Origin: JAJNBA01 sp035696925
GTDB taxonomy: Bacteria; Actinomycetota; UBA4738; HRBIN12
Direction: 5' to 3'
DNA: 14,840 bases
Assembly: GCA_035696925.1 (NCBI GenBank)
Contig: DASSDW010000266.1
Location: 1-14,840 of the forward strand
Shown: positions 1 through 6,480 of the stretch, in pieces
Position numbering within the stretch: position 1 is the first letter of the stretch
How the letters are laid out: each line of letters opens with the position of its first letter
Position numbers and translations under genes: made by a program
The notes under the pieces: generated by a model
Told to the model about the DNA's origin: nothing
The model's database searches: none
What the model saw: only the letters and a program-made list of their open reading frames with translations

Positions 1-213
1 GAGATCGCGGATCACCTCCGGACGGAGCATCGAGGCGATGTACGACGTGGTCGACGCGCGACAGCCCGGAGCGATCTCCTCCGTGACGCACGCGCCGCCG
101 ACGAGCTCCCGCCGTTCCAGCACGACGGTCCGGAGACCGGCCTGGGCGAGGTAGAACGCGGCGGTCAGCCCGTTGTGCCCGCCACCGATCACGATCGCGT
201 CGTAGCCCACCAC
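1..213 (-). CDS. FAD-dependent oxidoreductase, phytoene desaturase-like (5' part only)
   Basis: Seen: the minus strand from a GTG at 213 reads through the left edge without a stop (71 codons). The N-terminus is a Rossmann dinucleotide-binding fold: a beta strand (YDAIVIG), the glycine-rich GGGHNGL loop, the helix TAAFYLAQAG and a second strand ending TVVLERR, then the GGACVTEE segment. Known: this pattern is typical of phytoene desaturase/amine-oxidase-like FAD enzymes ('NAD(P)/FAD-dependent oxidoreductases') that act on carotenoids or other hydrophobic substrates. Start: GTG at 213 or GTG at 210 are both possible; GGAG and AAGGA lie just upstream. A TAGAGT at 250-255 (minus) could be its -10. 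The substrate cannot be told because the catalytic C-terminal part lies outside the window. Confidence 0.85.
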   Translation of the reverse strand, partial: MVGYDAIVIGGGHNGLTAAFYLAQAGLRTVVLERRELVGGACVTEEIAPGCRASTTSYIASMLRPEVIRDL

Positions 214-315
214 GCGTCCTTCTCCTCGAGCGTCTCCGAACCGGCAGGAACTCTACGGAGCAGGTTGGGAAGGCGCCGATCGGAAGGTGACCGTGGTTCA
301 CCGTCGCGGTTCTGC

Positions 316-564
316 TCAGCTTGCCGTCCTTTCCCGCTGCTCGGCAACGCCGGCGGATACGACGTTCCCCTTGCGGCTCTACAGCTCCCGAGAGCGTCGT
401 ATCGCCTCGACACGCTCGGCGGAGTCGCCGGTCGCGGACAGCACCAGAGCGAGATCCAGAAAACTGTCGGCGGCGATGCGTTTCGCATTGGTCGACGAGC
501 TCGCGAGCCGTGGCAGGACGGCGAGTACGCGAACCGCACCACGTGCTCGCGCAGGCGTCGTGAC
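316..564 (-). pseudogene. Decayed C-terminal fragment of a TPR-tailed signalling protein (cyclase/ATPase family)
   Basis: Seen: on the minus strand one frame between a TAG (565-567) and a TGA (316-318) reads like a helical-repeat C-terminus: RIAADSFLDLALVLSATGD, then SAERVEAIRRSREL, an in-frame amber (379-381), then SRKGNVVSAGVAEQRERT. Known: cyclase/ATPase/TPR proteins commonly end in a helix pair of the form 'DLAEVLR..G...EA...ALELYERKGNVV.A'; the amber falls where that pattern has Tyr. The intact cyclase next door ends in a related way (RLDLAHTLL...VFERLGSARE). Inferred: this is the relic of a second gene of that kind, with its start and most of its body gone. No start codon or ribosome-binding site supports an intact gene. 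The rest of the 214-600 gap shows nothing else I can assign except the promoter element next to 601. It could also be a chance resemblance. Confidence 0.4.
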
Positions 565-588
565 CTATGAATGCCGAGGGGGCCTCCC

Positions 589-594
589 TAGACT
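589..594 (+). promoter_or_regulatory. -10 element of a leaderless promoter for the cyclase gene
   Basis: TAGACT fits TANNNT and ends six bases before the GTG at 601, the spacing of actinobacterial leaderless transcripts. No Shine-Dalgarno sequence stands at a usable distance (GAGGGGG at 577-583 is too far away). No convincing -35 is seen. Confidence 0.4.
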
Positions 595-600
595 GCTGGC

Positions 601-3600
601 GTGAGTCTGTGTTCGAGCTGCGGCGCTGATAACCCCGACACCGCAAGGTTCTGCGTCCGTTGCGGTGCGGCGCTCGGGACATGCGAACGCTGCGGCGCGG
701 AGCTTCCACCGGATGCGAAGTTCTGTCCGGCGTGCGGCCACCGAGTCGATGATCAGCCCCAGCTCCCCGCCGGAGAAGAGCGGAAGCGCGTGACCATCCT
801 CTTCGCGGATGTGGCGGGCTCGACGGAGCTCGGTGAGCGGCTGGATCCTGAGCGATTGCGGGAGGTCCTGGATTCGTACTTCGCGGCGATGCGTCACGAG
901 ATCGAGGCGGAGGGCGGGACCGTCGAGAAGTTCATCGGTGACGCGGTGGTGGCAGCCTTCGGCGTCCCGACCACCCACGAGGACGATCCGACGAGGGCGC
1001 TCCGGGCGGCCTTGAGGATGCGCCGGAGTCTCGAGCGATTGAACGGTTCGCTCGAGGACGCGCATGCGATCCGGCTGGCGATGCGCATCGGGGTGAACAC
1101 GGGAGAGGTCGTCGCGCGGGCGAGCCCGGGACCGGGGGAAGGTTTCGTGACCGGCGACGCGGTCAATGTTGCGGCACGGCTGGAGCAGGGCGCCGAGCAC
1201 GGGCAGATCCTCGTTGGCGAGCGCACAGCCCGGGCCGCGCACGGCATGACCTTCAGGGCGCTGGGGCCGCTCACGCTGAAGGGCAAGCAAGAGGCTGTTC
1301 GGGCGCACGAGCTGCTCGACGAGGAGGTGACGGAGCCGAGGACGGCGCAGCGGACCGACGCTCGCCTCTACCGCACGCCGATGGTTGGACGGACCGCCGA
1401 ACTCACGATGGTCAGGAGCGTATTCGAGCGGTGCGTGGCGGATCGGCGGCCGCAGCTGGTGACCGTGTACGGGGACGCCGGCGTCGGCAAGACGCGCCTG
1501 GTCGAGGAGTTCGCGGACTGGACGACGAGCCTCCCGCAGCGGCCCCTCATGATCAATGGCCGGTGCCTATCGTACGGCGAAAGCGTCACGTACTGGCCGC
1601 TCGGGGAGATCCTGAAGGCCCAGGCCGGCATCCTCGACACCGATCCGCCGGAGCTCGCGGTCGAGAAGGTCCGCAAGGTCGGCAGCCAACTGATCACGCG
1701 CGACGTTTCCGCAGACCCGGCACGTGCGAACGCCGCCCTCGCGTACACGATCGGTCTGGAGGACCCGGACGTCTCGTTCGCGACCTCGGATCCTCGAGGG
1801 GTTCGCGATGACCTCCACGCCGCATGGCGCTCATTCTTCTCCGCGCTGGCCGGAACCGGACCGGTCATTGTCCTCGTCGAGGACATCCACTGGGCCGACC
1901 CGGCGCTCCTCGATCTGTTGGAGGACGCCGCGGATCGGAGTGAAGGCCCGCTCCTGTTCCTGTGTCCCGCGCGACCCGAGCTCACCGCCCGCCGCCCCGA
2001 ATGGGGCGGTGGACGGTGGAATCACTCGAGCCTGTTGCTCGAGCCGCTGTCCACAGACGAATCAGCGCAGCTCCTCGACCTGCTCGTGGAGAGCGGCGCC
2101 CTCTCGAGCGACCTTCGCGCACTGATCCTGGAGCGCGCAGGCGGGAACCCCTTCTTCCTCGAGGAGATCGTGCAGCGGTTGTTGGAGGAACCGGCGGGAG
2201 TCGAGGACCTCGAGATCCCCGACACCGTGCAGGGCGTGCTCGCCGCGCGCATCGATCTGCTCATGCCCCTCGAGAAGCGGGTCGTGCAGTCGGCGGCGGT
2301 CGTCGGCCGGACCTTCTGGATCGGAGCCGTTCGGTCGTTGCTCGAGCCGGATCCGGGCACTGTCGAGCTCGACGAGGTCCTGTGGCGGCTCGAGGACCGA
2401 GGCCTCGTCCACGCGCGCGCCGGCTCCTCGATCGTGGGCGAGCGCCAGTTCTCCTTCCGCCACATCCTGATCAAGGACGTCGCCTACGAGAGCTTGCCTC
2501 GGAGGAATCGAGCCAGGGCACACGCTCGCGTGGCGGCGTGGATCGAGCAACGGACGAAGGATCGGGATCGTGAGTTCGCCGAGTTGCTCGCGCATCACTA
2601 CGAGCACGCCTATCAGGCGCTCTCGAGCGAGGCTCGAGCGGATCCCGATGAGGTGGAGAGCTTGCGAGAGCGGGTGTTCCGGTACGCCCTTCTCGCCGCG
2701 AACGAGGCGGGGGGCAAGCTCGCGCTGGAGCAGGCGGAGCGGTACGCCGAATCGGCGCTGTCGGTCGCCACCGGGCCGAGCGAGCGATCGCGGGCGCTCG
2801 AGATCTTGGGCATCGCATACTTCCACGACTACCAGGGAGACCGAGCGTGGCGGTCCTTCAAGGAGGCGATCGACCTCCTCAGGGGCGATGAATCCGGATC
2901 GAGCGGCGAGGATCCGCGACGCATCGCGCGATTGTGCGCGGTCGCGCTCGAGATGGTGACGAGAGCTCCGGGGATCATGCGTGAACGCGTATCACGCGAC
3001 GAGGGCAGGCGGTATCTGGAGATCGGGCTCACGGCCGCAGGACTGGAAGACAGCGAAGAGCGGGCTCGGCTGCTCGTCGCGAGCTCGTTCGCGCCCGATT
3101 CCTTCCGCGAGCCGCAGCCGGACGACGCCGAGCTGGAGCGAGCGATCGCCACCGGTGAGGAAGCGGCGGCGATGGCGCAACGGCTCGGGCGCGTCGACCT
3201 TGAATCGGCCGCGCTGGATGGGATCACGTCCGCGCACCAATCGCTCGGACGGTACATGCCGATGGAAGGTCCGGTCCGGCGACGCCTCGAGCTCGCTCCG
3301 AAGCTCACGGATCCGTACGAGGTCGGTGACATCCACGCGATGGCAGCGTGGTGGGCCCTCAGTTCCGGGCGATACCGGGAGTCGGAGGATCTGGCCGGTC
3401 GCGGATATTCGGCGGCGATGCCGGGGTCGCCCATGCAAGGCCTGTACTGCCTGGACTTCCGTGCGGCTGCGCGGTTCCGGCTCGGAGACTGGGACGGCGT
3501 GCTCGCGGACGTCTCGCTCGCTGAGGAGATCCTGGGTGACCGGAGCGAATCGCCGCCGGGCTTCGCCCCCATGCATCTCGCGATCGCCGCTTTCGTGCAC

Positions 3601-4182
3601 GATGCGAGGGGCGACCAGGCGACCGCAAGCCGGTACCTCCGGCTGGTCCGCTGGCTCGAGCAGGTCGAGGATCGTCTGGATACCGTCCTCACCCTCTGGC
3701 AGGCGCGCGTGCTCGCGCGGCGCGGCAGGTTCGCGGACGCGCGAGCTCTCCTCCAGCGTCCGGAGGTGACCGAGGATCGGCGCGGACAGGACGAGATCCT
3801 CGAGGCCTGGTGCGAGGTCGTCTCCGAGGAGGGCGCCTGGGTCGAAGCCACCGAGATCGTCGATCGGACGACGCGCCACGCGGATCGGGCCGGCGAGCCT
3901 CCGCTCGCGCTCTTCGCCACGCGCCTCGAAGGTAGGGCTGCGGCTGCAGCAGGCGAACCGGATCGAGCCGCGGAGCTCTTGCGCCGGGCGACCGACGGGT
4001 TCGCGGGGCTCGATGCAACGTGGGAGGCAGCCGTCACTCGCCTTGACCTGGCACATACCCTCCTGGGTGCGAACCGGAGCGCCGCACAGCTCCTCGCACG
4101 CGACGCCGTTCAGGTGTTCGAGCGACTCGGGTCCGCGCGCGAGCTGAAGATCGCTGGTGAGCTCCTCGCTCGACCGGGCTGA
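601..4182 (+). CDS. Class III adenylate/guanylate cyclase with zinc ribbons, AAA-type ATPase and TPR-like tail
   Basis: 1193 residues from a GTG that follows a leaderless-type -10. Seen: residues 1-47 carry four CxxC pairs (two zinc ribbons). Residues ~58-215 are a class III cyclase domain with metal Asp70 (FADVAGST) and Asp114 (KFIGDAVVAAFG), Lys110, Asp186 and the Asn189/Arg193 pair (NVAAR). These are the residues needed for catalysis, so it is probably active; Lys110/Asp186 fit ATP as substrate. Residues ~258-560 form an ATPase with Walker A GDAGVGKT (291-298) and Walker B VIVLVEDIHWAD (~422-433). The remaining ~600 residues are alpha-helical and TPR-like. Known: such proteins combine a cyclase with an STAND-type sensor ATPase and are probably cytoplasmic. 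Inferred: the ATPase/TPR part senses a partner or ligand and gates cAMP synthesis. It converges on the next gene with a 6-base gap. Long minus-strand reading frames opposite it are shadows. Confidence 0.95.
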   Translation: MSLCSSCGADNPDTARFCVRCGAALGTCERCGAELPPDAKFCPACGHRVDDQPQLPAGEERKRVTILFADVAGSTELGERLDPERLREVLDSYFAAMRHEIEAEGGTVEKFIGDAVVAAFGVPTTHEDDPTRALRAALRMRRSLERLNGSLEDAHAIRLAMRIGVNTGEVVARASPGPGEGFVTGDAVNVAARLEQGAEHGQILVGERTARAAHGMTFRALGPLTLKGKQEAVRAHELLDEEVTEPRTAQRTDARLYRTPMVGRTAELTMVRSVFERCVADRRPQLVTVYGDAGVGKTRLVEEFADWTTSLPQRPLMINGRCLSYGESVTYWPLGEILKAQAGILDTDPPELAVEKVRKVGSQLITRDVSADPARANAALAYTIGLEDPDVSFATSDPRGVRDDLHAAWRSFFSALAGTGPVIVLVEDIHWADPALLDLLEDAADRSEGPLLFLCPARPELTARRPEWGGGRWNHSSLLLEPLSTDESAQLLDLLVESGALSSDLRALILERAGGNPFFLEEIVQRLLEEPAGVEDLEIPDTVQGVLAARIDLLMPLEKRVVQSAAVVGRTFWIGAVRSLLEPDPGTVELDEVLWRLEDRGLVHARAGSSIVGERQFSFRHILIKDVAYESLPRRNRARAHARVAAWIEQRTKDRDREFAELLAHHYEHAYQALSSEARADPDEVESLRERVFRYALLAANEAGGKLALEQAERYAESALSVATGPSERSRALEILGIAYFHDYQGDRAWRSFKEAIDLLRGDESGSSGEDPRRIARLCAVALEMVTRAPGIMRERVSRDEGRRYLEIGLTAAGLEDSEERARLLVASSFAPDSFREPQPDDAELERAIATGEEAAAMAQRLGRVDLESAALDGITSAHQSLGRYMPMEGPVRRRLELAPKLTDPYEVGDIHAMAAWWALSSGRYRESEDLAGRGYSAAMPGSPMQGLYCLDFRAAARFRLGDWDGVLADVSLAEEILGDRSESPPGFAPMHLAIAAFVHDARGDQATASRYLRLVRWLEQVEDRLDTVLTLWQARVLARRGRFADARALLQRPEVTEDRRGQDEILEAWCEVVSEEGAWVEATEIVDRTTRHADRAGEPPLALFATRLEGRAAAAAGEPDRAAELLRRATDGFAGLDATWEAAVTRLDLAHTLLGANRSAAQLLARDAVQVFERLGSARELKIAGELLARPG

Positions 4183-4188
4183 CCCCCC

Positions 4189-4737
4189 CTAGGCGGGGCT
4201 GACACGATGATCGTCCGGCGCATGGTGGCTCGTCGACACGTAGTCGAGAACGCGAAGCGTCACGGTCCGGCGGACGCCGGGGATCGCTCGTATCGCGAAC
4301 ACCAGGGAGGCGAGCGTGTCTTCGTCGTCGGCAGAGAGGCAAGCGAGGATGTCGAAATCACCGATGATCACGTCGGCCTCGAGGTCGTCCAGAGGTACAT
4401 CGATCGCGTTGGCGATCTCTGGGAGGAGCTCGCTCGGATCAGCGACGCGAGCTTCGATCCGGACGAAGACGGTGTGTTCCCGGTACTGACTCCTGCGAAC
4501 CTTCGCGAACGTGACCGACGTAGCGGAGTCGTCTCCAGGAGCGTTGAGTCGGTCGAAGAGCTGCTCGACGCCCATGAATGCGATGACCTTGATGATCTTG
4601 AAGGGACCCGTGACCGCCGCGACGTACCGAAGGCCCGGGGTCGGCATCACTCCTGCCTCCTTGATCTCCCGCACCATCCCGTAGCCAGCGTCGGGGTCGA
4701 ACACGAACACAGCGCGGTCAGAGTTGCCGTTGGACAT
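4189..4737 (-). CDS. Tandem Lrp/AsnC effector-domain (RAM) protein without DNA-binding domain
   Basis: 182 residues. Start chosen at the ATG at 4737, which has GGGAGGGG a few bases upstream; a longer reading to 4770 would lack a ribosome-binding site. Seen: two alpha/beta units of ~80 residues. The first (residues ~8-85) starts AVFVFDPDAGYGMVREIKEA. The second (~95-175) contains HTVFVRIEARV, the typical GDFDILACLSADDEDTLASL segment and a closing PGVRRTVTLRVLDYV strand. Known: this is the ferredoxin-like ligand-binding/oligomerisation fold of Lrp/AsnC regulators; stand-alone forms exist. No helix-turn-helix is present. Inferred: a small-molecule or oligomerisation module acting on another regulator; ligand unknown. 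A SigB-type promoter match lies upstream at 4767-4792. It is convergent with the cyclase gene. Confidence 0.85.
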   Translation of the reverse strand: MSNGNSDRAVFVFDPDAGYGMVREIKEAGVMPTPGLRYVAAVTGPFKIIKVIAFMGVEQLFDRLNAPGDDSATSVTFAKVRRSQYREHTVFVRIEARVADPSELLPEIANAIDVPLDDLEADVIIGDFDILACLSADDEDTLASLVFAIRAIPGVRRTVTLRVLDYVSTSHHAPDDHRVSPA

Positions 4738-4766
4738 GGTCCCCTCCCGTTCGAAGGCACAAGTTG

Positions 4767-4792
4767 ACACCCCTTCGGCGGAGATGGCAAAC
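4767..4792 (-). promoter_or_regulatory. SigB/SigF-type promoter (one mismatch) before the tandem RAM gene
   Basis: Minus strand GTTT (4789-4792), 16-base spacer, GGGTGT (4767-4772). It differs from GGGWA at one position. It lies about 30 bases upstream of the ATG at 4737, leaving room for the Shine-Dalgarno sequence. Confidence 0.45.
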
Positions 4793-4858
4793 CGGCGAAC
4801 GATGCGCGGTAGGAGTTGAGGGCCGTCGGCTCCGCACGCGCGAAGGACACGGCCGGCT

Positions 4859-4985
4859 GGGCATTGAACCCGCCTGCGCGGCAGCGGGCTCGCCGAGGTG
4901 CCCTCACAACGGCAAAAGGGACCGGGTGAGACGCGTGTAGCTCGGGACTAGCCGAACACTCGGATGGGGAAGACCCAGCCTCCGA
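4859..4985. other. Structure-rich intergenic stretch with three hairpins, function unknown
   Basis: This is the body of the ~300-base gap between the RAM gene and the csbD-type gene; no coding frame is convincing. Seen: (a) 4859-4903, GGGCA/TGCCC closing an inner 8-pair stem GAACCCGC/GCGGGCTC (one G-U on the minus-strand RNA); (b) 4935-4959, GTGT..TCGG / CCGA ACAC; (c) 4960-4985, TCGGA TGGG / CCCA..TCCGA. It matches no riboswitch or tRNA consensus that I can recall. It may be a small RNA, a leader, or chance folding in GC-rich DNA. Confidence 0.3.
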
Positions 4986-4992
4986 ACGCGAA

Positions 4993-5020
4993 GCGGCGCG
5001 CCGCTTCAGCGGCGCGCCGC
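4993..5020 (-). terminator. Strong hairpin, probable terminator of the csbD-type gene
   Basis: GCGGCGCGCCGC is repeated at 4993-5004 and 5009-5020 with a TTCA loop. As the unit is its own reverse complement, the two copies form a perfect 12-pair stem. It starts 21 bases past the csbD-type stop; on the minus strand TTCGCGTTC follows, a weak T-rich tail. The left copy also lies in an 18-base perfect palindrome (4990-5007). Confidence 0.65.
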
Positions 5021-5041
5021 CCGTCCGGATCCGTTGTTCTC

Positions 5042-5233
5042 CTAGTCGTCGTTGAGCCGGTCGCGGACCGCGTCCACGCCTTCGCCCACCTTGTCCTTGG
5101 CGTCCTCGGCCGCGCCCTTCACGTCGCCGCTCGCCTGATCGAGCTTCCCTTCACGCTCCAGCCGCTCGTTGTCGGTCAGATCGCCGACGGCTTCCTTCGC
5201 GTGACCCTTGGCCTTGTCGATGTTCTCGCCCAA
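5042..5233 (-). CDS. CsbD family general-stress protein
   Basis: 63 residues when started at the TTG at 5233. GGGAGG stands eight bases before that TTG, whereas it directly abuts the in-frame GTG at 5242, which is too close for a ribosome. Seen: the CsbD pattern MGENIDKAKGHAKEAVGDL, followed by LEREGKLDQASGDVKGAAED, with a highly charged, Lys/Asp/Glu-rich, cysteine-free helix. Known: CsbD-family proteins are small, hydrophilic and abundant under stress; csbD of Bacillus subtilis belongs to the SigB regulon. Their biochemical role is not established. Here a good SigB-type promoter lies upstream (5281-5306), inside the 3' end of the neighbouring RsbW-like gene, and a strong hairpin follows the stop. 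Confidence 0.9.
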   Translation of the reverse strand: MGENIDKAKGHAKEAVGDLTDNERLEREGKLDQASGDVKGAAEDAKDKVGEGVDAVRDRLNDD

Positions 5234-5276
5234 GCTGTCCACCTCCCGGTACGTTGCCCTGATGCTTCCTCGGACG

Positions 5277-5681
5277 TCAGGTACCCGAGGCGGAGGCCGC
5301 GGAAACCGGCGGGGCGAGGTCGAACCACACGCGGGTCGTGTCTCCGTGCTCGACTCCCCAACGCGTGGCGAGATGATCGAGGAGCCACAGCCCCCATCCG
5401 CCGTCCTCCTGACGCGGCCGGACCTGCGGCTCGAACCCGGGCCCGGGGTCGATCACGTCGACGTGGAGCATCGCCCTCGATCCCCGGACACGGACCTCGA
5501 TGGCGTCGGCGGCACCGAGACCCGCGTGCCGGACGCTGTTGGACACGACCTCGCTCACGAGAAGTGCGGCGTTGTCCACGACCGGGTCGTCCAGCGACAC
5601 GCGGAGTGGTTCGAGGGTTCGGCGAGCCTCGGCGGGCGATCGTGCATCGGGCGGCAGCCGGAAGCTCATGTCAAGGAGCAC
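5277..5681 (-). CDS. RsbW-like serine kinase / HATPase (anti-sigma factor type)
   Basis: 134 residues from the GTG at 5681; an internal ATG at 5669 has no ribosome-binding site. Seen: a GHKL ATPase fold with N box SEVVSNSVRHA (Glu and Asn present), G1 box DPGPGF and G2 box GGWGLWLLDHLATRWG, ending in a VWFDLAPP strand. Known: HATPase_c_2 proteins of this size are anti-sigma factors/serine kinases of the RsbW/SpoIIAB type or related orphan regulators. All ATP-binding boxes are intact, so it is probably an active kinase. Its partner is not shown; the STAS protein at 12735 is the only candidate in this window. A SigB-type promoter ends nine bases before its start, so the transcript would be almost leaderless. 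Confidence 0.85.
   Translation of the reverse strand: MLLDMSFRLPPDARSPAEARRTLEPLRVSLDDPVVDNAALLVSEVVSNSVRHAGLGAADAIEVRVRGSRAMLHVDVIDPGPGFEPQVRPRQEDGGWGLWLLDHLATRWGVEHGDTTRVWFDLAPPVSAASASGT
5281..5306 (-). promoter_or_regulatory. SigB/SigF-type promoter for the csbD-type gene
   Basis: Minus strand GTTT (5303-5306), 16-base spacer, GGGTAC (5281-5286). It lies within the last ten codons of the RsbW-like gene 5277-5681, so the csbD-type gene can be transcribed separately from it. The start would be near 5273, giving a ~40-base leader with GGGAGG. Confidence 0.65.
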
Positions 5682-5690
5682 GTCACGTAC

Positions 5691-5717
5691 CTACCCAAGA
5701 CCGCTCCTACCGCAAAC
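5691..5717 (-). promoter_or_regulatory. SigB/SigF-type promoter for the RsbW-like gene
   Basis: Minus strand GTTT (5714-5717), 17-base spacer, GGGTAG (5691-5696). The GTG start at 5681 follows the -10 after nine bases. If real, this ATPase is itself in the regulon, a feedback arrangement. Confidence 0.55.
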
Positions 5718-5754
5718 GCGGTATGCGGTCGGCCCAGGGTCGTTGCCCTCTTCC

Positions 5755-5934
5755 TCAACCCGTGGGCGGGGGCGGTGAGGGATCGGGTTGGGGCGGAGGG
5801 ATCGGCTGTGGCTGTGGGTCGGGCTGGGGCTGGGGAACCGGCTGGGGCGGGACCGGTGGTCCCGGTTCCGGCGGCTGCGGAGGCTGCGGCTCGGGCTCCG
5901 GCTCCCGGCGGACGTCTCGTATCGGATCGATCAT
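5755..5934 (-). CDS. Small proline-rich protein
   Basis: 59 residues; ATG at 5934 preceded by GGGAGG at seven bases, a clear ribosome-binding site. Seen: a short charged head (MIDPIRDVRREPEPEPQ) and then almost only Pro, Gln, Glu, Asp and Gly in PQP/PEP/PDP repeats, ending PSPPPPTG. No signal peptide, helix or cysteine is visible. The chain would form an extended polyproline-like rod. It lies 71 bases downstream of the 'plasmid stabilization'-type gene on the same strand and may share its promoter (6374-6399); no good promoter is seen in the gap between them. Function unknown. The low-complexity composition leaves some doubt that it is translated, but the ribosome-binding site and position support it. 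Confidence 0.6.
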   Translation of the reverse strand: MIDPIRDVRREPEPEPQPPQPPEPGPPVPPQPVPQPQPDPQPQPIPPPQPDPSPPPPTG

Positions 5935-6005
5935 GGGGCCACCTCCCTTTCTCGTGTCCTCACTCCGTTCCCGGCGTCGTCTGGCTCCTGTCTGGCGACG
6001 TTCGG

Positions 6006-6338
6006 TCAGCGGCGACGGTCGAGGAGTCGCTCGAGCTGCGCCTTCGACATCTTCGAGCGACCGTCGATCCCACGATCCTTCGCTTCCTCGTAGAGCTGCC
6101 GGTAGGTCCTGCCGCCGGGTCCGGAGTGGGAACGCAACCCACCACGCCGACCCGAGGACAAGTCGTCCACCGACGTCCGACTCGCGGTCCGCGCTTCGCC
6201 GGATCTCGCGCGTTCCTTGTTGACGGTCCGCGCGGCGATCTCCTCCGCCTTGTCTTCCGACCGCCCTTGCTTCCGCAACCCTTCCTTGATGTGTTCGTAC
6301 TGACGCTCGCGCTTCTCGCTCCATGCTTGCTGTGGCAC
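6006..6338 (-). CDS. 'Plasmid stabilization'-type small basic protein with Rho-N/SAP-like C-terminus
   Basis: 110 residues; GTG at 6338 with GGGAGG five bases upstream. Seen: KRERQYEHIKEGLRKQG, then the conserved stretch AEEIAARTVNKERARSGEAR, a basic SSGRRGGLRSHSG linker and a C-terminal helical unit (TYRQLYEEAKDRGIDGRSKM, SKAQLERLLDRR) like the Rho N-terminal/SAP fold. Known: small proteins of this pattern are common in chromosomes of soil and Actinobacteria-type bacteria and are often named 'plasmid stabilization protein'; there is no firm evidence for that role. The basic linker and Rho-N-like end suggest nucleic-acid binding (inferred). It is divergent from the small zinc-type gene at 6481, with back-to-back SigB-type promoters between them. 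Confidence 0.85.
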   Translation of the reverse strand: MPQQAWSEKRERQYEHIKEGLRKQGRSEDKAEEIAARTVNKERARSGEARTASRTSVDDLSSGRRGGLRSHSGPGGRTYRQLYEEAKDRGIDGRSKMSKAQLERLLDRRR

Positions 6339-6373
6339 GTCGACCTCCCTCTTCTTCCATCGACCCTTCGACC

Positions 6374-6399
6374 GTACCCGGCCGGTGATGAGCGCACAC
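6374..6399 (-). promoter_or_regulatory. SigB/SigF-type promoter (one mismatch) for the 6338 gene
   Basis: Minus strand GTGT (6396-6399; consensus GTTT), 16-base spacer, GGGTAC (6374-6379). The start codon is 35 bases downstream of the -10. Its -35 is 14 bases from the -35 of the divergent promoter at 6414. Confidence 0.5.
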
Positions 6400-6413
6400 G
6401 TTGAGCGAGATGC

Positions 6414-6439
6414 GTTTGGCCGGGATGGTTCTCGGGTAT
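6414..6439 (+). promoter_or_regulatory. SigB/SigF-type promoter, best match in the window
   Basis: GTTT (6414-6417), 16-base spacer, GGGTAT (6434-6439), an exact consensus. It drives the small Cys/His protein starting at 6481, with a leader of ~35 bases that includes GAGGAGG. Confidence 0.7.
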
Positions 6440-6480
6440 CTCGCCCGCCAGAACGACGACACCCGGTGAGGAGGTAGCCG

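Noticed and set aside
175..604. Plus-strand frames of 80-131 codons in the first intergenic gap
   Set aside because: Arg/Ser-rich, no ribosome-binding site or family resemblance; they overlap the better-supported minus-strand relic and oxidoreductase start.
2829..4056. Long minus-strand reading frames (354 and 402 codons) opposite the cyclase gene
   Set aside because: They are shadows of a high-GC gene: Ser/Arg/Pro-rich composition, no domain, no ribosome-binding site; the plus-strand protein is a clear family member.
4181..4203. Possible bidirectional terminator CCCC..CCTAGG..GGGG with a repeated GGGCTGAC
   Set aside because: Only four outer pairs can form around an 8-base loop; too weak to claim as a terminator.
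4860..4905. tRNA-like T-arm (GGGTTCAATGCCC on the minus strand)
   Set aside because: The arm has only three pairs, and no acceptor, D or anticodon arms can be built around it.
4905..4990. Resemblance to a cyclic-di-GMP (GEMM) riboswitch (ACGGCAAA..., ACGCGAAGC)
   Set aside because: The conserved GGGTTGCC-type closing segment and the required order of stems are missing.
4964..6404. Long plus-strand frames across the csbD-type, RsbW-like and proline-rich genes
   Set aside because: Antisense to well-supported small genes with ribosome-binding sites; the glycine-rich stretch is only the complement of the proline repeats.
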